This document shows positions 10,001-19,260 of a DNA stretch of 42,743 nucleotides, one piece after another. Origin of the DNA: Hondaea fermentalgiana (taxonomy: Eukaryota > Sar > Bigyra > Thraustochytrida > Thraustochytriidae); contig NPFB01000065.1 of assembly GCA_014084085.1 (NCBI GenBank), forward strand, positions 87,364 through 130,106. The letters run 5' to 3'. Below the pieces are notes generated by a model. It had not been told where the DNA came from. It ran no database searches and saw nothing but the letters and a program-made list of their open reading frames with translations. Position numbers and translations under genes: made by a program. The stretch's first letter is position 1. Each line of letters starts with the position of its first letter.

Positions 10001-11483
10001 AATGCTTGCGAGGACCTTGCAGAGGAAAGTGCGAGGTGAACATGTAGCCAGCGCACATGGGGAGATTCTCTTTGCTGAGTTGTGGACTTTTCTCGTTGAC
10101 GAGACAGTGGACAAATCTGGTCGCCAGCGCATGGAAACCAGCGCTTACTCGGCGCATTTGAGGGACTTTGTCGAGGTGGAGAACCCTGCAGAGACTTTTC
10201 AGAGGCTTGATGAAGATGGAAATGGAACGATCTCCCAGACTGCGTTCGGGGAAGCTATGCGCGCTGTGGCACCGCAGCTTCCACAGCCATGGCTTGCAAG
10301 CTTGCGCAACGAATTCCGCACCACGTCCAATCGAGTCCGTTATGATGGGGCTCTGATGCAACGCCTGCAGTTGCGGCCTCGCAAAGAGCTCGATGCCATG
10401 CTACAGATTATCAGCGACTTGCGCTGTAAGGCTCAGCAACGCGTGAATGCACCAAGCGGAATCCACTTGGTTGAATTACTCCATTCACGGGACGATTCAA
10501 GCTCTGGATATCTGACGCGGGAATCCTTTCGCGACGTTTTAGAAGACGATCTTGGTGCCAACACTGTGCTGAATGAGACGCAAATGCAAATGCTTTTGCG
10601 ATGGGTTCAAAGCGCACACTCACCTTCGCTCGTAGACTATGGGCGTTTCGTGCGTATGATGGCGCCAAGCTATCGACAAGTGAACGGGGTACTGACCCGC
10701 CTCAAGGATCATTTAAAACTCTCGTCAGAGGTCGCCGGTGGCGAACTGGATATGCGCGCGGCGTTTGGCCGGGTGGACGCCATGGGCACGGGTCACATTT
10801 CGCGACGGGACTTTGTCGCAACGCTAGAGAAATCGCTCGGGCTTTACCCGCAACCACTCTCACTTCGAGATGTTCAGGTCCTCTTGGATGACTTGGACCC
10901 TTCTGGACACGACATGGTCGACTACGTGCGATTTTGCGCCCAGTGCCTGGGCATGGACGGCGAAAAGGGTGCTCTTGTACAAAGCATTGGGGAGAAGGTT
11001 CGCGCCGCGTTACTACGGAGTCGTATTGATCCTAACCGCGTTTTTGCGAGAAATGACCCGACAGAGTCCGGGTGTCTCGACTTCGAAGACTTTTTCGACG
11101 CGTGCGAAGACTTGTACATTCCCTGCAGTCGGACGGAACTTCTTTTGTTGGTGCAGCACTTTGATTGGCTCGAGGCCACCAAAAGCTCGCGCTTGGTGCA
11201 CTACACACGCTTTGTGAGCGACCTTATTCGAGCTGGTGGTCCCGGGGGCATCTTTAGCCGAGCGGCACGCGCTCCTCCGGGTACTGCTCCAGTTCGTGGC
11301 GGGGACACGGTATGGAATTCATCTTCCGTGCAGCAATGGCTCGCGAGCGGCAGCACGAGTTCCGAAGCCAAAGCCAAGTTTGTTCAAGTGTTTCGAAGCG
11401 TACAGCGAGCGCGAGAGCACGCGGAGGGCGGCCGATCACCGTTGCGGGCAAGACAAGATTCCGGGGTCGACATTGCAATCTAA
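7074..11483 (+). CDS. Large multi-EF-hand protein (EFCAB6-like)
   Basis: A single exon encodes 1,469 residues. Several EF-hand-like units lie in the last third. The clearest is at residue 1046, DEDGNGTISQTAF, with D-x-D-x-N-G spacing but Ala at loop position 12 in place of the usual Glu. Others read DDSSSGYLTRESF, DAMGTGHISRRDF, DPSGHDMVDYVRF and DPTESGCLDFEDF. Most loops are degenerate, so only some may bind calcium. The N-terminal thousand residues are mainly helical with possible further decayed units. Length and serial degenerate EF hands recall EFCAB6, a flagella-associated family, but this is resemblance only. The start at 7074 (AGGATGG) is the first in-frame ATG; the frame upstream opens only with TTG. 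It converges with the proteasome gene, with 190 bp between stops. Confidence 0.82.
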   Translation: MEKDPKDRAAASRAWLEKLAQDVREAGAGFCEAELRDAFQATLGKQPYWDEGVQIVSADSGADHRDLPHHRGELHKITERFLRIVTAWRGRITIEDERHLQNAAALLIKVYGAELYTFAGASACFARGSLELEAAADVLQRKLKVLADLDGGTDKTFARWTNKAKKQSHAIDVNGFRRLFHQLLRGRDSAFCAREIEKVIMRFLDPAGFDEIDKEALEKFIYSRVPRFCEHAAWITNASMNEDPRVLVDVRVLSTRATKMQQLELVDQGFEHAMGRNVGIWIKRAARSEYADKDAFQRARVTGIICQWTRTKDPAAEEALTRHGFVVATEVPTRSTILNHFLTRTSTQPRVWIRRNAKAPRALCNLYVGRLDEMPPCRDLQRLDTSPDLRALQNRAAALSATLAHELVLFGRLIRSDGDSVKRDLEVEFAKIASGLGASEREHAERRDARARALRIEKVRKDLVDQLVSNMLDVLTSPEECLSRQVPDTELLIECARDALDLAQTQLEHSGQRPSKKNNPVVQPGHLTRRKACEVLDGAGLTVDSAKSLKELLSALASTTPGTKKLVSMRALRELFRFNPARVQQLLVEACRIHGQRVLGYLGSHETISEVSLREALAPALLLTSYEFREWELNHVVHAFGHEHRTGHVELGKLRESVASILTALEREAPETNQAIDNKSIKTLQDFIVDSFGNESSYEARFAELSGRDPDTNARISLARLKSIVRRRTFASDEQISAFWGEHGIQAEGFVDAKELHRIACTLVARESPRLDRAKTLEEEVDAGDFDVELNSDSDDNEAHGKETQRASLFGGPEGQTMLDWAALRESLCRTDAYSLKAMLKAKQALSEVELRAMLSKTEAILSQGQFQSLVDLAKTDNGVAGKSILCSAKLLRALWPAQDLAPDAECRPRELLEAARLTIQKSLRGGLGAKRLMQDVLLYDAGEPEHFTCDHLAKLVKRLVPKSGLKAADRAHDGIMLARTLQRKVRGEHVASAHGEILFAELWTFLVDETVDKSGRQRMETSAYSAHLRDFVEVENPAETFQRLDEDGNGTISQTAFGEAMRAVAPQLPQPWLASLRNEFRTTSNRVRYDGALMQRLQLRPRKELDAMLQIISDLRCKAQQRVNAPSGIHLVELLHSRDDSSSGYLTRESFRDVLEDDLGANTVLNETQMQMLLRWVQSAHSPSLVDYGRFVRMMAPSYRQVNGVLTRLKDHLKLSSEVAGGELDMRAAFGRVDAMGTGHISRRDFVATLEKSLGLYPQPLSLRDVQVLLDDLDPSGHDMVDYVRFCAQCLGMDGEKGALVQSIGEKVRAALLRSRIDPNRVFARNDPTESGCLDFEDFFDACEDLYIPCSRTELLLLVQHFDWLEATKSSRLVHYTRFVSDLIRAGGPGGIFSRAARAPPGTAPVRGGDTVWNSSSVQQWLASGSTSSEAKAKFVQVFRSVQRAREHAEGGRSPLRARQDSGVDIAI

Positions 11484-11673
11484 ATTGATCCTCATCTCAA
11501 GCGAGTGAAGGAATACGTTTTCTAAAAAAATGGATCGATCATTTGGTTGGTATCTTTCTCGGTTTCGTACTTCAACAGCGAACTGACAAGGGGGCCGAGA
11601 TGAGATGTGAGTAAAAAGGCTAACTATTTGTTCTCTTTTTTTCCAAAAAAAATCTTGTTTGTTTTTCTGCATT

Positions 11674-12467
11674 TTAGTCGTGACGACCCTTGAGGTGCTT
11701 TACAATGTGCTCGTCGGGGGTAAGGATGTGCACAACGCCACCCCAGCCAGCAAGACAGTCACGGTCAACAGCAGCGAGCATGCACTGTGCAATGGTCTCG
11801 AAGAGCTCCTCCGGTTCGAGGTCTGGTTTGTAAAAGCTTTCGCAGGTACCAAAGAGCTCCGACTCGGAGGTTCCGGCCACGACAAAGTCGTCGGTAAAGA
11901 CAGAGGCGCCGAGAAGATCCTGGCCAGAGATGAAGGGCTTGTTGTCCGGACCCTCGAGACCAGCGACGATGGGCTCAATGAAATATGGGCCGAAGCGCCG
12001 CGCATACAAGAAAGAGCTAAGCATGTTGTTGAAGACACTGGGCTTCATGTCACGGTTCTCGCGAAGCTTGTACATGTTCACCTGCATGTCGAGCTTTTGC
12101 TTGACCGTGTACACGTCTGAGATGAGGCCCGACAGGCCGAGAAGGGTCTTGTTGTTCATCTTAAAGACGCGTTCCTGGTTGGTCGCGACGGTGAGTGCCT
12201 GAGCGCCCATACGGGTATCGCTCGCGATGGCGACACAGTTTTTGCCGGTCATGGCCACCACGGCGCTGCCATTGTACTCGAGGATCGACCTGTGTTGTTG
12301 CGCGAAGAGCAGAGAGAATGACACGATCACAATCGAACGAAAGGCGCCAAGCAAGCCGTGTCTTTTTCGTCAGTTTTTCATGGGTCCAAGTATGCGTGTG
12401 CTTTTATGATTTGGGCAAGGCTCTATCTGGGCAAAGGTCAAACGTAAAGTGACACCCACGTGCGCAT
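11674..12467 (-). CDS. PSMB3: 20S proteasome subunit beta-3
   Basis: The main exon 11674-12289 encodes SILEYNGSAV through LKGRHD, matching beta-3 subunits along the whole length (GKNCVAIASD, RFGPYFIEP, TDDFVVAGT, FETIAQCMLAAVDRD). Beta-3 is a non-catalytic member of the beta ring, consistent with the absence of an N-terminal catalytic Thr. The exon begins after a pyrimidine-rich stretch and CACAG, and the upstream frame has no ATG, so the start codon must lie in an earlier exon. My best candidate is 12460-12467 (ATGCGCAC, donor GTGGGT), which would give Met-Arg-Thr-Ser-Ile, a 170-nt intron and 207 residues against about 205 in animals. This 8-nt coding exon is tentative; another donor, GTAGGT at 12622, is possible. 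The main exon is secure. Confidence 0.9.
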
Positions 12468-13224
12468 TTTAGCGAGAAGCTTCGGGTGCATTCCAAGACC
12501 TCTCGCGACTTGCAGACGCTGTCAACATCCTTTCTCAATGGCTGTCAACGTTGCCTCCGTCTTCGTCTTCGCAAGCGGTATCGGAGCCGTCCTCTGGCCT
12601 CGTTGTTCGTTTCTCAACCTACATGCTGTTGTTGTTGCTGTTGCTGATGTGTCAGGTGTCCTTCCGGGCTGCCTTTTCTAGCCGCTGCTGCGGACGCCAG
12701 GCGCGGACAAGGGCACGGGTCGGGCGCGCAGAAAGAGCGGCCGGCGGGCGGGCAGCCGCGTGGGCGAGGCGAGCTGCGTGCGGGCGCGACGGCGGAAGCG
12801 AACGGGGTCTAGACGCCGCGCGAAGCCGCCCCGGGCGCGAGATCGCGCACGCGACCGCTACTACAAGTTTAAGCAGGCAACCGCCCCCCTCGCTTCCTTC
12901 CCCTTCCCTGCCCGCTTCGCTCGGATTCGCCTGCCAGACTGCGCAACCCAAGCGGGGACCCCAGGTGTACACCGCGGAGGGGTGCGCGCGCAGGATAGGA
13001 ATCGCGCGACGACTCGGAGGAGGACGAGGCGCGAGCCGCGGAGCAGCAGCAGATCGACTTGGGGGCGCAGGCGAGGCCAGCAGTCGCGCGCGCGGGCAGA
13101 AGGGCGGGCGAAAGGGCCAGCGAAGAGGTGAAAAGGCTCGTCGCTCTCGCGAATTCGAGCGAGTAGAAAGTCTGTGAGAACGCAGTGAACGATCGCGCGC
13201 AGCAGACCGTAAAAAGGAAAAACC
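12468..13224. promoter_or_regulatory. Divergent intergenic region, GC-rich
   Basis: This 757-bp spacer between proteasome beta-3 (minus) and the kinase-Nudix gene (plus) must hold both promoters and 5' leaders. The long open frames across it are Arg/Ala-rich products of high GC and match nothing I recognise. A TGT/TGC-rich stretch lies at 12620-12650. Confidence 0.6.
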
Positions 13225-14445
13225 ATGGGTGGCGGACCTTCAAGCCTGCCCAAGGTTGAGGCGCCAGAGGTTGCCGCGGAGCAGAAGGCGACGCTTCGCA
13301 CGCCGCCCAATGCGGTCGTGATTGGCCTCACAGGCGGTATCGCTTCGGGAAAATCGACAGTGTGCCAAGTCCTTGAGCAGCAAGGTGGGGCCATTGTCCT
13401 CAACGCAGACCACTTTGGGCACGAGGCGTACAAACCCGGAACGGCGTGCCAAGCCGAACTCGTGGCGCATTTTGGGGAGCAGATCATTAATAAAGAAGAT
13501 GGCACGGTGGACCGCAAGACGCTCGGAGGTTTGGTCTTTGCAGATCCCAAGGAGCGCGAGGCCCTGAACGCAATTGTATGGCCTGCGATTCGCGATCTTT
13601 TGCGCCAGCGCGTGTTCGAAATTACCAACGAGAACCCAGCTGACCGCACGGCCAAGTTGATTGTAATTGAAGCAGCCATTCTCATTGAAGCGAACTGGAT
13701 GGATCTGATTGACGAGTTGTGGGTAGTCACGACTAATGTGGACACAGCCAAGACGCGACTCATGGCGCGCAATAGCATGAGCGAAGAGGATGCAATGAAG
13801 CGGATCAACTCGCAAATTTCCAATGAAGAGCGGCGGGCAGTGGCGCACGTAGATGTCCCCAATGAAGGTGATGAGTCAGCACTCAAAGACGCTGTCGTCG
13901 CGGAGCTGGAAAAGCTCCACGCTCGCTACTCGCGGCTCTCCGCTTTTGAAATGGTCGATGTGGTCGATAAGGAGGACCAAGTCCAGACGACGGCCAAACG
14001 GGCCGTAGTTCGGGCCTTCAACCTGATTTCCAGATGCTCTTACGTTGTTCTGGTCCAACAAACTTCGGGCAAGATCTTTGTCCAACGACGATCAGATCTG
14101 AAAGATTCTGGCCCTGGTCTCTTAGACCCTGCACCAGGCGGAGTTCTTGGCGCAGGCGAGTCGTACTTGCTCAATGCGCAGCGGGAGATGGCCGAGGAGA
14201 TGGGTCTTCCCGGATTGTCGCTGGAGCATGTCTCCGCCCTTTGGTATGAGGATGGGAACGAGAGATCTTGGGGCACCATCTTTTGCGCAAAGGTTGACGC
14301 CGATGTTTCTTCGCTCACGTTGCAACCTTCGGAGGTGTCTAGCGTCGAACTCATGTCCCCAGAAGAGATTCTCACTGCAGATCCATCGCAATTCCTTCCC
14401 GGTGGACTCGCTGCATTCAAGCTGTGGTCCTCTAAACAACAGTAA
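13225..14445 (+). CDS. Dephospho-CoA kinase fused to YfcD-type Nudix hydrolase
   Basis: A single exon encodes 406 residues with two enzyme domains. Residues 30 to about 235 are a dephospho-CoA kinase (CoaE/DPCK), the last step of CoA synthesis: P-loop GGIASGKS (37-44), NADHFGHEAY, and IVIEAAILIE. Residues 240-406 are a Nudix domain with a perfect box, G306-x5-E312-x7-R320-E321-x2-E324-E325-x-G327. The surrounding pattern (MVDVVDKEDQV, IFVQRRSDLKD, ALWYEDGN, LMSPEEI) resembles bacterial YfcD, a relative of IPP isomerase. YfcD's physiological substrate is not something I can state. No CoA-pyrophosphatase (NuCoA) motif was seen. The N-terminus MGGGPSS fits an N-myristoylation signal (Gly2, Ser6), which would place it on membranes. 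The start has a strong context (AACCATGG). Confidence 0.93.
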   Translation: MGGGPSSLPKVEAPEVAAEQKATLRTPPNAVVIGLTGGIASGKSTVCQVLEQQGGAIVLNADHFGHEAYKPGTACQAELVAHFGEQIINKEDGTVDRKTLGGLVFADPKEREALNAIVWPAIRDLLRQRVFEITNENPADRTAKLIVIEAAILIEANWMDLIDELWVVTTNVDTAKTRLMARNSMSEEDAMKRINSQISNEERRAVAHVDVPNEGDESALKDAVVAELEKLHARYSRLSAFEMVDVVDKEDQVQTTAKRAVVRAFNLISRCSYVVLVQQTSGKIFVQRRSDLKDSGPGLLDPAPGGVLGAGESYLLNAQREMAEEMGLPGLSLEHVSALWYEDGNERSWGTIFCAKVDADVSSLTLQPSEVSSVELMSPEEILTADPSQFLPGGLAAFKLWSSKQQ

Positions 14446-15362
14446 CAAGAGGCAGTGAGCCAGACATTACGAATGATAAAGAAGAAACAAAGAAACAAAC
14501 AAAGAACAACTGGTGATAAATTATTATCGAGCCATGGCTTCGGTATCGATCTCTTTGGTCTTCTTCAAATCGCCTTGCCCTGCTTCCTGTAACTCTGCGT
14601 CGTGTCGAACCATGTCTCAATTCGTCGGGTCTGATTGTGTAAAGTTCGAAGAATGCTGGTGTCATTGCAGTGCAGCGGCGTCAGAAAAACTAATTATCAG
14701 AAAAGCTATGGGTCAGAAAGCTAGATTGATTCATGCATCATTTGGGTCTCTTGCCGCCTTTTGCGAGGAAACTTGCTTGACAGAACAAGGACGCGTCGCT
14801 CGAAAGACGTTGAAGGAAGCCCGCCATCAACTGCGTCTCATGTCCATCTTACAAGAAGAAGGAGCGCGCGCGTTTTCTGCAAGAAGTATACAGTCAAATT
14901 TGGGCGCGTGGGAGAGAGAAGCCGTGGGACAATCGACTGTGCTCAAGCGCAACATTTTGCTGATTCTGCCGCGCGGACAGTTTTCAATTATCGCACCAGC
15001 CGCCTCTTTCGGCGCCGCGCCAAGCTAACCACAGCGCTCATGGGTTGCCAAGTTCGCTCAAGTTTTGGTTTCGTCTTTGTTTTCAATTTATTCTTGTTGA
15101 ACTTTCATTTCTGCGGCAGGTCAGCGATCCGGATCATCCGCGATGGTGAAAACCAAGCAAGTTACTTTGATCATCATCTATTTAAGCTCCTTCTTCATTC
15201 ATCATTAATTCAGGATCAGAAAGGACTTTCCTTTTCAAGGGAAAGTAAAAAGGGTGAAAGGGGACATAATGGCAGTGTTTGAGGGGTTTTGCGAATGAAG
15301 ACAAGCCGGTCACACATTTCCGTCAGCTCGACGAGTTCGCACACGGAAGACATCACTCGACG
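14446..15362. other. Convergent intergenic region, no gene seen
   Basis: This 917-bp spacer lies between the stop of the kinase-Nudix gene and the stop of the Zn2Cys6 gene, so it should hold both 3' UTRs. It is less GC-rich than its surroundings. A 171-codon open frame at 14513-15028 (+) has unlike-protein composition and no recognisable motif. No RNA gene was seen. Confidence 0.6.
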
Positions 15363-18290
15363 TCAGACTGAAGACAGCTTGCCATGATGGCGTGCTCTGT
15401 CGGGCAAGTCACCGGATGATTCTAGAGCGGCGTGCGGTTGTCGTTTGCCGAGTGCCTGAGCTTGTGTTTGCGGACGCGCCTCTCCCTGGTGTTGCTGAGA
15501 CGCAAGCGCGCTGTTGTCAATCTCCATGGCAGAGTGCGAATGCTTTGGCACAATGGAGGAAGAGGAGGAGGAGGAAGAGGAGGCAGCGGCGGTAGCGGAG
15601 GAGGAGCCTCGGGCAGCTGCAGCATCGGAGGCAGTTTTCACATCCGCATCTGATTTGATGCTGCCGAGGAAGTCCATGATGTAGAGGCTCGAAGGGGACG
15701 AAGGCCCGGCAGCGGAATGCGCTTGAGGCTGCAAAGATGCAAGATCAGCGTGTGAGCCAGCGTGTGCTGGCCGACCATGAGCTTGTTGTTGCAGATGGTG
15801 CTGTTGGTGATGCGATTGGGAATGTTGGCCAGTCGTATGGGATCCAGAAGACGAGTTGTCGCCACTGTGTCCCTGAGCGTGAGGGGGTGGATAGGGTCCG
15901 TGGGGAGGCCCGGTCGCCATGGCGGGGACCATTTGAAGGTAGTACTGAGACTTGAAGATGCAGCCCTGCTGCATTCCAAATGCCGGACTATCGGGAAGAG
16001 GGAGAGCTCGCAAGGTGCACTGTGCGACGCTGCCGTCATCGCTCATGGCAAAGTGCATGTCGACCAGCGCCGAGAGCTTGTGCGGCGTCCCGCCGAGGTA
16101 CATGCTGAGAACCTTGCGCGAGACGGTGACATCATCGGTTTTGGTGAGAACGATATCAGATATTTCGTGGAACAATGCGATCCCGTCGCGCTCGGGAAAG
16201 GGGAGAGCAATGGCGTCGAGGAGACCGAGTCGAGCAAGGACATCGTTATTGGGAAAGAGACGGTTCCACAAAGGATTGCAGCGCGCCGTCAGGATACCTT
16301 CGGCAACGGAGAGCTCTGCGAACGCAGCGCCTTCGACGGCCCACTTTTCACGAAAGCCAAAGCGACGTGAGAGTGCTTCGGCGCGGGCAGAGGCATCCAA
16401 AACATCAGGTGAGGCGGAGGCTGCGGTTGCGGCCGTAGGCGAGGCAGAGGCCGCATCTTGGCGAGCTTTAGCGGACCGGTTCAGCGCTTCGCTTTGCTCG
16501 TTATAGATGTCGATGAGGTTGGCATCTAGCACCCCCGCCGCACGCTCTACAAAGTTCCGGAGCTGTTCGGTGGGTTTTGCACGAAACAAATAGAGGCAAA
16601 GTTTGACAAAGCGGGTTGCGGCAACAGTTTTGATTTCCTGGCGATGGAAAAGGTCCACAAAGGCCTCTGCGAGGGCTTCAACGGGGGAGCAGTGCAATTG
16701 ACGGTTCTCTGCAGCAAGCGTAGGTGAGTCGCCTTGGCCCTGGCCTGCGGTGCTGCCAATCCCTGGAGGCCAAGGGCCCGTGAGGGAAACGTGGTGCGGG
16801 GAAGCGCCACCTCCCGCGGTGGGCGTCGCACTGAGCGGAGACTGGGCGGAACCCAGCGACCCGAGCGAGGCAGTGCTTGCAATTCGATAAGGCCCGGTTC
16901 CAGATGTGATGGCCTTGCTGCCCGAGATGCCTTCCACGTGCGCGGCGGTAGGGTTCGCTGACGCAGCAGCGGAAATATCAGCTTTGGATGTCAAAGAGGA
17001 CGAAGAAGAGGACGAGGATGAGGACGGGTGCGATGCGCGGCCGTGCTGTGCTGCGTTCGAGGTTGACGAGGATGAAGAGGCAGTGCTGGCTCCAATATCG
17101 GCCACCGGCGGCGGTGCCGCCATGGACGGGTATTGCGAACCTACAGGCGTGGAGTTGACGAGTGGAAGCTGTATGCCCGAGCGTCCCGGCGAGGTGGATA
17201 TGTTGAGGCCCGCGAGAGGAGAGCTGGCCCCGGACGACAGATTGGCGCTGGTTCCCGGCCCCTGAGGCGATGGATTTGCCAAGCCAAATCTTTGGTGAAA
17301 GTTTTGCAATGACAAGGAGTGGAGGAACTCGGGTCCGTTCATGAGAATGGAGCGTTGCAAGTGCGCCAGGGGCGAGGTAGATGAGGGTACACCTCCACCA
17401 CTGACACCGACTGCTGTGCTGGGTTGTGTCGCATGGAGTGCAGGCGACACGGATGTTGCCACCGAAGTGACGGGCCCTAGTGCCGGTGAGGAGGAGGAAA
17501 GGGGTGACGAGGGCGAGGCCGAAACCGTTGAAGACGAAGATGCCGCAGGAGGGGAGGACGCCTTGGATGGCAAGGCCGAAGGCGGCTGCTTTTGTTTTTT
17601 GGAGTGAGGTTGCTGATTGGATTTGCGTTTTCTGGACAGCGAAGGCTTGATATTTTGGGGAAGAGATTGTGGACTTGCAGTGGAAATTTCAGTGTGACCC
17701 ACCGGAAGATTCGCCGAAGCGCTCGCGGGTGTCTTACTGTCGGCCTGCGCAGGGGCAGGCGCGACGGTGGCTGGGCCCGTTTTCGCAGCAGAGGCGGCCT
17801 TTGTTTTGGATACGTCGCCCTTGTAGGTGGGTGGTCTGCCGCGGCCTCTAAGCTGAGGTTCGCAGGGAATTTCTAGCCTGCGACACCTTGCACAGGGCAG
17901 CATCCTGTCGCATTTGACTCTGGATTTACGACAGGCCATGCAGGCGCTCTGCACGGCTTTGTATTGTATGGGCCCCTCGCTCGAGGGTCCTGTTGTTGTT
18001 GTTGCTGACGTTGCTGCTGTTGCTGTCGCTGCTGCAGGGGCTTTCGCTTGCGCATTCTCCGGGTCTTGCTGCTGCTGCTGCTGCTGCTGTTTCTCTTGTT
18101 CTCCAGGTTTATCTTGTTGCTGTTGTTTCTCATCCTCCGCTTGCTCACGTTTGTCTTTCCGCTTGCCTTCTTCTTGCTGCGGTCGTCGCTGCGTTTCGGG
18201 GTCGTCGGCGGCCTCCGCGGAAGGCGTAGCCGCCGAAGAAGCCATTAAAGGCGCCGCGGCGCCGCCCTTGTCTCCCGCAGACGGGTTCAT
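15363..18290 (-). CDS. Zn2Cys6 transcription factor with AT-hook
   Basis: A single exon encodes 975 residues. A binuclear zinc cluster is complete: C117-x2-C120-x6-C127-x5-C133-x2-C136-x6-C143. Directly after it comes an AT-hook-like core, RGRGRPP (148-154). The N-terminal 115 residues are Gln/Glu/Lys- and Ala/Thr-rich, with a Q8 run. A long Ser/Ala/Pro region follows the DNA-binding part. The last third returns to ordered sequence (AFADLFHRQEIK-like helix region; MYLGGTPHKLSALVDMHFAMSDDG) that resembles a PAS-type domain as in Ert1/AcuK-like fungal regulators; this second assignment is weak. The extreme C-terminus has further Ser, Gln and His runs. The start at 18290 is the first in-frame ATG; the extension to 18368 begins with TTG. 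Targets cannot be inferred. Confidence 0.85.
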   Translation of the reverse strand: MNPSAGDKGGAAAPLMASSAATPSAEAADDPETQRRPQQEEGKRKDKREQAEDEKQQQQDKPGEQEKQQQQQQQQDPENAQAKAPAAATATAATSATTTTGPSSEGPIQYKAVQSACMACRKSRVKCDRMLPCARCRRLEIPCEPQLRGRGRPPTYKGDVSKTKAASAAKTGPATVAPAPAQADSKTPASASANLPVGHTEISTASPQSLPQNIKPSLSRKRKSNQQPHSKKQKQPPSALPSKASSPPAASSSSTVSASPSSPLSSSSPALGPVTSVATSVSPALHATQPSTAVGVSGGGVPSSTSPLAHLQRSILMNGPEFLHSLSLQNFHQRFGLANPSPQGPGTSANLSSGASSPLAGLNISTSPGRSGIQLPLVNSTPVGSQYPSMAAPPPVADIGASTASSSSSTSNAAQHGRASHPSSSSSSSSSSLTSKADISAAASANPTAAHVEGISGSKAITSGTGPYRIASTASLGSLGSAQSPLSATPTAGGGASPHHVSLTGPWPPGIGSTAGQGQGDSPTLAAENRQLHCSPVEALAEAFVDLFHRQEIKTVAATRFVKLCLYLFRAKPTEQLRNFVERAAGVLDANLIDIYNEQSEALNRSAKARQDAASASPTAATAASASPDVLDASARAEALSRRFGFREKWAVEGAAFAELSVAEGILTARCNPLWNRLFPNNDVLARLGLLDAIALPFPERDGIALFHEISDIVLTKTDDVTVSRKVLSMYLGGTPHKLSALVDMHFAMSDDGSVAQCTLRALPLPDSPAFGMQQGCIFKSQYYLQMVPAMATGPPHGPYPPPHAQGHSGDNSSSGSHTTGQHSQSHHQQHHLQQQAHGRPAHAGSHADLASLQPQAHSAAGPSSPSSLYIMDFLGSIKSDADVKTASDAAAARGSSSATAAASSSSSSSSSIVPKHSHSAMEIDNSALASQQHQGEARPQTQAQALGKRQPHAALESSGDLPDRARHHGKLSSV

Positions 18291-18974
18291 GGCGCCCTGG
18301 CCGCGCGTCGCTTGTGTCGTGTGAGGTGAAGCTAGAGAGCGAGAGCTCCTGCGATACCTCAGTAGCAAGAGCAGGTTAAGCTCGCGAGCGCCCTCCGCTC
18401 GCTATATGCGCGACCCAGCGCCGCCTACGGCGCGCGCCGTGTCTCGCGGGCTCCCTGCCTGCCTGCCTGCCTTCCGCGCGCTCGCTCGCTCGCGCGCTCG
18501 AGCGCGAGCGTCGCAGGCTGCGCAGCCCGCGCGAGCGAGGGATGGACGCGAGGCGCGGCTCGAGCGCTCCCGGGGCGGCGGCCTTTTCTCCCTTTCTTTT
18601 TCGCTGCTTCCCCTTTTTTCTTATCCTCTTTTTTTTTTCCTGTGGACAGGAAATCCCGCAGCCTCGCGGAAGAAGGCGCCGCCCTGAGCGTCGCGCAGGG
18701 CGCGCGAGGTCTGTCTCTCCCTCCGCTCGCTCGGCCTCGCGCCTCGCCGCCCGCTGCCTGGGCGCTCCGCTCCGGCGGCTCGCGGTGGCCGCTCGCGCTC
18801 GGGCCCGCCGGCCTGGGCGCGGAGGAGGACGCGCGCGAGTGCGCTGCGTCGCGCCGCGCCGCGTCGAGACGAGACGAGGTGAGTCGCGTCGGGTTAAGCA
18901 GCGTGCGTGAGCTGCGCGGGTGAGGCTCGGCTCGCGAGTCACGGGCGCGGCTGGCGTGTGGCAGGAAGCAGGGA

Positions 18975-19260
18975 GCGAGTGAGAGAGAAAAAGAAAGAAA
19001 AGGAAGGGAAAGAGAGGAAGGGAAAGGAGAGGAAAGGAAAGGAAAGGAAAGGAAAGGAAAGGACGGGAAAGAACGGATGGAAGACTTGAGAAGAAAGAAG
19101 AAGCGGGGAAAAAGGGAGATAGGAGGGAGAAACCGGGGTTTCCCGTGTATTATACTCCGGTCTCTCTCCCGTTTACTCCTTTCTTTCTTTCTTTCTTCTT
19201 TCTTTTATTCTTTTTTTTTTTCTCCTTCCTTTCTTTCTTCTTTCTTTTTTCCCCTTTCTC
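18975..19260. repeat. Polypurine tract followed by polypyrimidine tract
   Basis: About 160 nt of nearly pure purine (GGAAA units at 19031-19063 among them) run up to 19138, then about 100 nt that are mostly pyrimidine run to 19260. Around the junction, CCGG at 19133-19136 pairs with CCGG at 19157-19160, and the flanks continue complementary with small mismatches and bulges around a 20-nt loop. It can fold as a large imperfect hairpin. Confidence 0.8.

Noticed and set aside
14513..15028. 171-codon plus-strand ORF between two convergent genes
   Set aside because: It has no recognisable domain, odd Cys/Ser-rich composition and lies where two 3' UTRs are expected.
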